NCBI GenBank assembly: GCA_045114665.1 | Contig: JBGUKW010000190.1 | Location: 1-10,854, forward strand | Direction: 5' to 3' | DNA: 10,854 nt | Source: CADAWZ01 sp045114665 | GTDB taxonomy: Bacteria > Vulcanimicrobiota > CADAWZ01 | Notes under the pieces: generated by a model | Seen by the model: the letters and a program-made list of their open reading frames with translations, nothing else | The model's database searches: none | Told to the model about the DNA's origin: nothing | Translations under genes and position numbers: made by a program | Shown: piece after piece, positions 5,971 through 10,854 of the stretch | Numbering within the stretch: the stretch's first letter is position 1 | How the letters are laid out: every line of letters starts with the position of its first letter

Positions 5971-7275
5971 CTATAGAAATGATTTACTCAAATTCTTCTT
6001 ATTTTTTCCATCCCCAGAGGTCATTATTATACGCTTATATTCAGGATTATTAGGCGACTTGCTCTCAAAAATTATATCTGAATCATCTTTCCAAAATATA
6101 TGTTTGTAAAATTCAGGTCTAAAAGGTTGTTTTTTGCCAAAATCTGAAATTCTACTGTCATATATTTTCTTTTTGATGTCGCCTGCCGTGTCAATAATAG
6201 TAATATGTTCTGAATAACCACCTTGCTCATCTTTCATTTTTGAATAACTCAAAACAGCAACAAACTTTCCATCAGATTTAAAGGCAGTGTAATAACTTGA
6301 AAGAGGATATCCCCACCAACCGTCATTCTCAGCACTTTGTAATTTTTTTACAGTCTGAGTATTTAAATCATAGAAACAAAGATTATTTCCCTTTTGCATT
6401 AAAAATCCTGTTGAATTAGGAGACCAAGAATACAAAAAGACTTCTTCTTTAAAACATTCATTAGCTATGTCAGAAGAATCACCATTTTCTTCAAGTTGTT
6501 TTACAGATATTTCCCAAAGTGATTTTCCCTTTACATTTGAAGGAAGAAGAAAAACAATATATTTTCCATTTTCTGAAGCTATATAATCACTACATTCTCT
6601 CTGTATCTCATCGAGAACTCCAATTTCAGGACGATAAATCCAAACAGCATCAGAAAAAACTCCGTCATTATTTACATGGGTTTTAAACAAAATATTTTCA
6701 CCAACAATGCAAGGTTTATATATATATCCCTTCGAAGTTGGCATTTCCATTATTTTTATCTCTGCCACATTTTCATTTACAAAAGTAAGAATAGATCTTT
6801 TATTTTTTTCATATTTCAAAATTAAACGCTGTTTTGCATTCTTCTTAAAAAATATCGTTTCATCTTTAAAGTCTTCGGCTTTAGATGTTGTAATCTGTGT
6901 ATTAGCATTGTCCGCAAATGAAAAAGACCAATCTTCTATAGTTCCTGAAGAATAATCATTTTTTGAATATATTATATCATCATCCGAAACAGATTTTATA
7001 ATTATGTCCTCTTTCTGTTTTATATCAATAGAAGTACATTCTTTTCTTTCTCTCTTGTTAAAATCAAGAACTTTAATTGCGATTTTTGCTGTTTCCCCTT
7101 CTTTTTTATCGGATTCTTTTATGCTTAAATAAGCCAAAATTGAACCATCATCTGACAAAACAGGGTTGTAAAAACTCATGCCTTTTTCTACAGAAGATTT
7201 AAAAAAAATTGCCGAAAATCCAATCAAAACGACAGCAAAAAGAACAGATATTATGATCCATTTAGTCTTATCCAT
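5971..7275 (-). CDS. Membrane-anchored TolB-like beta-propeller protein (434 aa)
   Basis: A short cytoplasmic start (MDKTKW) is followed by one hydrophobic segment (about 7-25, IIISVLFAVVLIGFSAIFF) acting as a signal anchor, then a long soluble domain predicted to lie outside the membrane. It contains repeated blade-like units of the TolB/WD40 kind: NPVLSDDGSILAYLS (37-51), SWSPNSTGFLMQKGNNLCFYD (beginning near 285), and AFKSDGKFVAVLSYS. Such propellers usually serve as binding scaffolds; there is no catalytic motif. It is not classical TolB, because it lacks a cleaved signal and the Tol gene neighbours. The ATG has a GGAGAAATAA site. It follows the mtaD-type gene after an 82-base gap holding a large inverted repeat, and its TAG is 17 bases before the Nudix gene. 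Confidence 0.65.
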   Translation of the reverse strand: MDKTKWIIISVLFAVVLIGFSAIFFKSSVEKGMSFYNPVLSDDGSILAYLSIKESDKKEGETAKIAIKVLDFNKRERKECTSIDIKQKEDIIIKSVSDDDIIYSKNDYSSGTIEDWSFSFADNANTQITTSKAEDFKDETIFFKKNAKQRLILKYEKNKRSILTFVNENVAEIKIMEMPTSKGYIYKPCIVGENILFKTHVNNDGVFSDAVWIYRPEIGVLDEIQRECSDYIASENGKYIVFLLPSNVKGKSLWEISVKQLEENGDSSDIANECFKEEVFLYSWSPNSTGFLMQKGNNLCFYDLNTQTVKKLQSAENDGWWGYPLSSYYTAFKSDGKFVAVLSYSKMKDEQGGYSEHITIIDTAGDIKKKIYDSRISDFGKKQPFRPEFYKHIFWKDDSDIIFESKSPNNPEYKRIIMTSGDGKNKKNLSKSFL

Positions 7276-7290
7276 TTATTTCTCCAAGTT

Positions 7291-7351
7291 ATAGCAATTT
7301 TCAAAATTACTGCGAATTTATTTTTTTCTTAGTATTTTTGAAAATTGCTGT
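7291..7351. repeat. Inverted repeat between the deaminase and propeller genes
   Basis: AGCAATTTTCAAAA (7293-7306) is perfectly complementary to 7336-7349, extendable by a G-U and an A-U pair, around a 29-base A/T-rich loop. On the transcript it lies just upstream of the propeller gene's GGAG site. It is AT-rich and has no trailing U tract, so it is a poor terminator. It could be an mRNA processing or stabilising stem, an operator, or a small repeat element. Confidence 0.6.
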
Positions 7352-7357
7352 AATAAA

Positions 7358-8617
7358 TCATGCATCAAAAAATTTTTTTGCGATTTTCTTTGCTTGTGAA
7401 ATAATTTCATCTTCGCCTTCTATTTTTCCATGTTCCATTATTAATTTTCCTTTACAAAAAACAGAATCAACAAAATTATTTCCTACAGAATATACTATGT
7501 CAGAATAAACATTAAATCCAGGTGTCATATCATAAATATTTGATTTTAAGACAAGAAAATCGGCATCATAACCTTTTTCAATTTTTCCTGACTTTATTCC
7601 AAATGCTTCAGCTCCATTTAAAGATGCTATCTGAAAACATTCTTCAGCACTCATCAATGCGGGATCATCATAGGCAAACTTCTGAAGTATAGAAGCCAAT
7701 TTCATGCTTTCAGCCATGTTTAAATTATTATTAGATGAGCAACCATCAGTTCCAAGTGTTACTCTCACACCTGCATTTTTCATTTTACGGTAATCAAACG
7801 CCTTACCTACAGATAATTTCATATTAGAAATAGGATTATGTGAAACAGAAGCACCTCTATCCGCTATCAACTTTATTTCATCGTCATCAAGCCAAACACT
7901 GTGTGCCAACATAGTCTTTTCAGTCAAAAGTCCACAGGAATCAAGATAAAAAGCAGGTTTTATTCCATGGTCTTTTAAACAATCGTCATATTCTTTTTTC
8001 GTCTCAGAAAGATGTGTATGTATAAAGAGATCATGGTCTTTTGCAAATTTTCCAGCATATTTTAGCATTCTATCTGATACAGTATAGATAGCATGTGGGG
8101 CTATTGTAAAAATCATATTTGGAGTATCCAACTTAGAGACACGCTCATAAGTATCTTCTAATTCTTTTATTAACTTATCTGTATTTCCACTGTTGTCAAT
8201 AAAAGTTGCACTTACTGCAAATCTCATACCCATTTCATCTGCTGCCTTTATGATTGAATCAATAGACCAATACATATCATTAAAAAAAGTTGTTCCTGTT
8301 TTTATCATTTCAAGACAAGCAAGTTTCGTTCCCCAATAAATATCTTCAGGAACTAATTTTGCCTCAGCAGGCCATATTTTTTCAGACAGCCAAGGTCTTA
8401 AAGGCATATCGTCTGCATAGCCTCTCAAAAGAGTCATTGCAGAATGTGTATGCGTATTAAAAAAAGAAGGAACAACTTTTTTATTTTCAGCATCAAAAAC
8501 ATTTTCAGAATCGACTATATTATTTTTTTTATCGACTGCAACAATATCAGTTATAATTCCATCTTTAATAAATATGTCGGAGATAACTCCATTTAAATCA
8601 GCATTTTTTACGATCAT
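7358..8617 (-). CDS. mtaD: Amidohydrolase, 5-methylthioadenosine/S-adenosylhomocysteine deaminase type
   Basis: Cytosolic metal-dependent deaminase of the TrzN/AtzA/MtaD branch of the amidohydrolase superfamily, which typically converts MTA or SAH to the inosyl form in methyl-cycle salvage. With the ATG at 8617 it is 419 residues. Metal and active-site motifs are all present: THTH (55-58; ligands H56, H58), APHAIYTVS (173-181), IHTHLSE (199-205; H200, H202, E205), AHS (238-240), SHNPISNMKL (259-268) and LGTDG (288-292; D291). The closing DADFLVL is typical. A TTG at 8629 would add four residues; ATG 8617 is preferred because GGAATGGAAA precedes it and a promoter lies about 28 bases upstream. 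The substrate could also be guanine or another purine derivative, but these motifs fit MTA/SAH best. It heads the leftward operon. Confidence 0.85.
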   Translation of the reverse strand: MIVKNADLNGVISDIFIKDGIITDIVAVDKKNNIVDSENVFDAENKKVVPSFFNTHTHSAMTLLRGYADDMPLRPWLSEKIWPAEAKLVPEDIYWGTKLACLEMIKTGTTFFNDMYWSIDSIIKAADEMGMRFAVSATFIDNSGNTDKLIKELEDTYERVSKLDTPNMIFTIAPHAIYTVSDRMLKYAGKFAKDHDLFIHTHLSETKKEYDDCLKDHGIKPAFYLDSCGLLTEKTMLAHSVWLDDDEIKLIADRGASVSHNPISNMKLSVGKAFDYRKMKNAGVRVTLGTDGCSSNNNLNMAESMKLASILQKFAYDDPALMSAEECFQIASLNGAEAFGIKSGKIEKGYDADFLVLKSNIYDMTPGFNVYSDIVYSVGNNFVDSVFCKGKLIMEHGKIEGEDEIISQAKKIAKKFFDA

Positions 8618-8644
8618 TTTCCATTCCAATTTCAGTTTTTATCT

Positions 8645-8674
8645 ATTATACAATTTTGCCCCCTTTAAAATCAA
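8645..8674 (-). promoter_or_regulatory. Sigma-70-type promoter of the mtaD-type gene
   Basis: On the minus strand TTGATT (8669-8674) and a perfect TATAAT (8645-8650) are separated by 18 bases. Transcription would start near 8638, about 20 bases before the ATG at 8617. This supports the ATG start and leaves no room for a leader riboswitch. Confidence 0.7.
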
Positions 8675-8787
8675 GAGAAAAATAAAAATATTTATTTTTT
8701 TATAAATATTCCCTAAAAAATCATAAAAAGTAGGATTTTAGATTATAAAAAAGAAATATCAAAAATAAAACTTAACGAGGTAAGAAA

Positions 8788-9276
8788 ATGAAAAAGAAAT
8801 TATTGACAATATGTTCTATTATTTGTTTTTGTTTAATGATATGTGTAGCAACATCATTTGCAAAAGAAATCAAATGTCCAGGAGGCATTACAGCAAATAT
8901 TCCTGATATATATCAAATTGACGAAGAAGATGAAGACAGCATATTTTTTGTTTCTGAAGAAGAAATGTCTATGATAATGCTTGGTATTGTTCCATTAGAA
9001 CAAGGCGAGAGATTTACAGATGAAATGAAAGAAGAACTTCAAAAAGAACTTTGTGAAGAAAAAGATGTTGTTATTGAAAATGAAAGAACAGAAAATATCG
9101 GCGGAAGAAGTGTTTATGTAATGACTGGAAAAATGTTTATAGAAGACATACATATGAAAGCATATTTTTATGTTTTTGAATATAATAACAAAATTGTTTT
9201 CTCATTCTCTGTATGCAGAATGGAAGATACTAATAAAGAAGTAATATTCAGAGAAGTGATAAAAAGTATAAAATAA
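8788..9276 (+). CDS. Secreted protein of unknown function (162 aa)
   Basis: The N-terminus (MKKKLLTICSIICFCLMICVATSFA) is a signal peptide with an S-F-A cleavage site after residue 25. Cys19 lacks a proper lipobox, so it is probably not a lipoprotein. The mature part is acidic, with 'GGITANIPDIYQIDEEDEDSIFFVS', a short 'MIMLGIVP' strand, and a C-terminal 'VIKSIK'. This strand/helix order recalls small exported PsbP/DcrB-like folds, but I do not recognise a named family. Its SD is CGAGG near 8776. The gene two places along (9415-9939) has the same layout, so they are likely distant paralogues. A strong terminator follows, so it appears to be its own transcription unit, divergent from the mtaD-type gene. 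Confidence 0.75.
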   Translation: MKKKLLTICSIICFCLMICVATSFAKEIKCPGGITANIPDIYQIDEEDEDSIFFVSEEEMSMIMLGIVPLEQGERFTDEMKEELQKELCEEKDVVIENERTENIGGRSVYVMTGKMFIEDIHMKAYFYVFEYNNKIVFSFSVCRMEDTNKEVIFREVIKSIK

Positions 9277-9310
9277 GAACTGTTAATTAGGTAAAAAAAT
9301 GAAAAAACTT

Positions 9311-9337
9311 AAAGGGCTATAAAAAATAGCCCTTTTT
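9311..9337 (+). terminator. Intrinsic terminator after the first secreted-protein gene
   Basis: AAAGGGCTAT (9311-9320) pairs perfectly with ATAGCCCTTT (9326-9335) around an A5 loop, followed by T residues. The strand reads as a classic rho-independent terminator 35 bases after the stop at 9276. The next gene therefore needs its own promoter or read-through. Confidence 0.9.
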
Positions 9338-9414
9338 ATTTGAAAATATTTAATAGGATTTTGCGACTAATAAACAGAATAACAATAAATAAGAAAAAGA
9401 AGAGACTTGAAATC

Positions 9415-9939
9415 ATGAAATATATAATTTCTTTTTTTGTTTTAATCACAATATTTTTACTAAATATACAAAATGTTTGGGCTGATTATGAATATAACAT
9501 GAAAGATTGTTTCTATTTTTCAGTTCCAGATGAGTTTCAATCAGAAACACGAAAAAAAGACGAGGCATATTTTTCAAATACGGATGAAGAATCTGATATA
9601 TATGTAATACTTCTTGATATTCCAAAAGATGAAAAAGGTAATCTTGAGGAAATGAAAAAGATAGTTTTAGGTGATATGTCAAAATTCATTCCTGAATATA
9701 AACAAATAGATGAAGAAAAAATCTCATCTGATTTGATAAATGGATATTTGACAAAAGCCACATCTCAAGGTGAAAATGAAAAAGAAATGAAGGTTGAAAC
9801 GACAGTCTGTATTTCATCTGATCAAAAACACTATTTGATAATAAATATAATTTATCCCAAAGAAAAAGAAGATAAATACTCAAACCTATCAAATAATTTA
9901 GTTAAAAGTATAAAAAAGCAGGCTCAGTCAAAAGAATAA
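9415..9939 (+). CDS. Secreted protein of unknown function, likely paralogue of the gene at 8788 (174 aa)
   Basis: The ATG at 9415 gives a good signal peptide (MKYIISFFVLITIFLLNIQN then VWA) with cleavage after A23. A TTG at 9340 would place a basic 25-residue tail in front and lies in the terminator region, so it is rejected. No strong SD is visible before 9415. The mature part has the same order as the 8788 product: a short strand and 'FSVPDEFQ' (against 'ANIPDIYQ'), 'EAYFSNTDEESDIYVILLDIP' (against 'DSIFFVSEEEMSMIMLGIVP'), a Lys/Glu helix, and a C-terminal 'LVKSIKKQ' (against 'VIKSIK'). Identity is low, so the link rests on layout. The function is unknown; a cell-surface or extracytoplasmic role is inferred only from the signal peptide. 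It is followed after 39 bases by the small acidic gene. Confidence 0.72.
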   Translation: MKYIISFFVLITIFLLNIQNVWADYEYNMKDCFYFSVPDEFQSETRKKDEAYFSNTDEESDIYVILLDIPKDEKGNLEEMKKIVLGDMSKFIPEYKQIDEEKISSDLINGYLTKATSQGENEKEMKVETTVCISSDQKHYLIINIIYPKEKEDKYSNLSNNLVKSIKKQAQSKE

Positions 9940-9978
9940 ATTAAAACAGATGAAAATACTATAAAGGGGGAAATTTAA

Positions 9979-10284
9979 ATGGAAAATCAAGATTTCAACG
10001 ACACATTAAAAAATGTAGTAGAAGATGGTCTTGTTGTATGTTTGACATCTTATGAAAACATAAGCACAAATTTATATCTTCTCCTTCAACATCTAAGATG
10101 TCTTGTCGAGGATACAAGAGACCTCAAAGAATATGATGATCTCAATTCTGCTCTTTACTCGTTTTATTCATCAATAAGTGCAGCAAGAAAATATTTAACT
10201 GAAGTTGACAAACCAGTAAGAGATATAGCAAAATGGATAGAAGCTCACAATCCAGATGATGAAGATGATGAGGGAGACGATTAA
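9979..10284 (+). CDS. Small acidic helical protein coupled to selA (101 aa)
   Basis: I do not recognise this family. It is a soluble, mostly helical protein (MENQDFNDTLKNVVEDGLVV, then LYLLLQHLRCLVEDTRDL and YSSISAARKYLTEVDK) with an extremely acidic tail (NPDDEDDEGDD, 91-101) and no signal or membrane segment. Two cysteines (C21, C41) are present. It has a strong AAAGGGGG site about 10 bases before the ATG. Its TAA overlaps the selA ATG as TAATG, and the selA SD (AGGGAG) lies inside its acidic tail codons, so the two are translated in a coupled way. This suggests a joint role, perhaps in selenocysteine metabolism, but that is inference. It could equally be an unrelated chromatin- or ribosome-associated small protein. 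Confidence 0.75.
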   Translation: MENQDFNDTLKNVVEDGLVVCLTSYENISTNLYLLLQHLRCLVEDTRDLKEYDDLNSALYSFYSSISAARKYLTEVDKPVRDIAKWIEAHNPDDEDDEGDD

Positions 10285-10854
10285 TGTATCCCCCTTCCAT
10301 AAATAAAATAATGGCTATTTGCAAAAAAAATATAGATGACAAAATATCTATATTGATTGCCAAAATAGCATGTCAATATATGAGAAATTCATATATTGAA
10401 AATAAAAAATCATATTCATACTCAGAAAAAGATGTAAGGGACGCTTTTAAAAAGGCTTCCCTTGAATTTTTTGAGGGAAGTCCCAAGAAGGCAATAAATG
10501 CAACTGGCATAATATTACACTCTAATTTGGGGCGTTCTCCACTATCTAAAAGAGCTTTAGAAGCAATATATAATACGGCAAATTATTCACCACTTGCAAA
10601 TAGTACAGAAACAGGAATAAGAATTGACAGAGATAGATTTGTAAGCAAATTAATATGTAGTCTGACAGGTGCTGAAAATGCAACTGTAGTTAACAATAAT
10701 ACAGCAGGATTTACACTTGTAATAAATACATTTTCAAAAAATAAAAAGACAATAGTTTCAAGAGGTGAATTAGTTAAAATAGGCGGTTCTTTTAGTTTAC
10801 CTGAAATATTGGAATCATCTGGGGGAATTTTAAAGGAAATAGGTTGCACTAATA
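10284..10854 (+). CDS. selA: L-seryl-tRNA(Sec) selenium transferase, 3'-partial
   Basis: The PLP enzyme SelA converts seryl-tRNA(Sec) to selenocysteyl-tRNA(Sec) using selenophosphate. The first 190 codons are in the window and read through to the edge. Recognisable segments are PSINKIM at the start, the INATGIILHSNLGRSPLS motif (71-88), the TGAENATVVNNNTAGFTL stretch, and the IVSRGELVKIGGSF and LPEILESSGG segments near the edge. The PLP-lysine region lies beyond. The ATG overlaps the stop of the preceding gene (TAATG) and has a good AGGGAG site. The gene implies that the organism can make selenoproteins, so in-frame UGA codons may be read as selenocysteine in some genes; none was seen in the genes here. 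Confidence 0.94.
   Translation, partial: MYPPSINKIMAICKKNIDDKISILIAKIACQYMRNSYIENKKSYSYSEKDVRDAFKKASLEFFEGSPKKAINATGIILHSNLGRSPLSKRALEAIYNTANYSPLANSTETGIRIDRDRFVSKLICSLTGAENATVVNNNTAGFTLVINTFSKNKKTIVSRGELVKIGGSFSLPEILESSGGILKEIGCTN

Noticed and set aside
8618..8644. A SAM/SAH-type riboswitch in front of the mtaD-type gene
   Set aside because: The predicted transcript leader is only about 20 bases, too short for a riboswitch.
9340..9414. TTG start extending the second secreted protein by 25 residues
   Set aside because: It lies next to the terminator stem and would place a basic tail before a clear signal peptide; the ATG at 9415 fits better.
10331..10352. TATAGAT/ATCTATA hairpin near the start of selA
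   Set aside because: It lies within the coding sequence, is entirely AT-rich except one pair, and has no associated signal.

Overview
The window is AT-rich bacterial chromosome with strong AGGAGG-type ribosome binding sites, short intergenic gaps and coupled operons. The housekeeping genes (ksgA, yidD, mtaD-type deaminase, selA) and the base composition suggest an AT-rich bacterium, perhaps an anaerobe. The sequence alone does not let me name a phylum.

Left half (1-4183) is an accessory block. It opens with the 3' part of a type I restriction-modification specificity gene (hsdS). Between its two target-recognition halves lies a pentanucleotide tract, (AGAAG)7. A gain or loss of one unit meets a stop codon within 9 bases of the tract, so this looks like a phase-variable S subunit. 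Next, on the minus strand and transcribed leftward, is an operon: a DUF4417-like gene, a basic coiled-coil protein with a toxin-like C-terminal domain, a probable partner/immunity gene, and the 5' remnant of a second copy of that partner gene. A strong bidirectional hairpin terminator separates hsdS from this operon, and the remnant's broken end lies in the hairpin arm. Divergent from the operon, across a 271-base very AT-rich spacer, is a gene fusing an XRE-type helix-turn-helix to an ImmA/IrrE-type zinc peptidase. It runs directly into ksgA.

Right half (4185-10854) looks like core chromosome. ksgA (16S rRNA dimethyladenosine methyltransferase) is convergent with a leftward group: an mtaD-type MTA/SAH deaminase with its own recognisable promoter, a membrane-anchored beta-propeller protein, a Nudix hydrolase and yidD. 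The ksgA-yidD convergence point is a roughly 140-base element whose imperfect terminal inverted repeats (GGGGCTGTGAAAAAA type) begin at the TAG stop codon of each gene. The same repeat forms the hairpin next to hsdS, so it may be a miniature mobile element family. Rightward from the mtaD promoter region run two similar secreted proteins separated by a terminator, then a small acidic protein translationally coupled to selA, which runs off the window.

The items most worth a second look are the hsdS repeat switch, the toxin/immunity-like operon with its duplicated gene start, the stop-codon-abutting inverted-repeat element, and the small gene coupled to selA. No tRNA, rRNA, CRISPR array or intact insertion sequence was seen.
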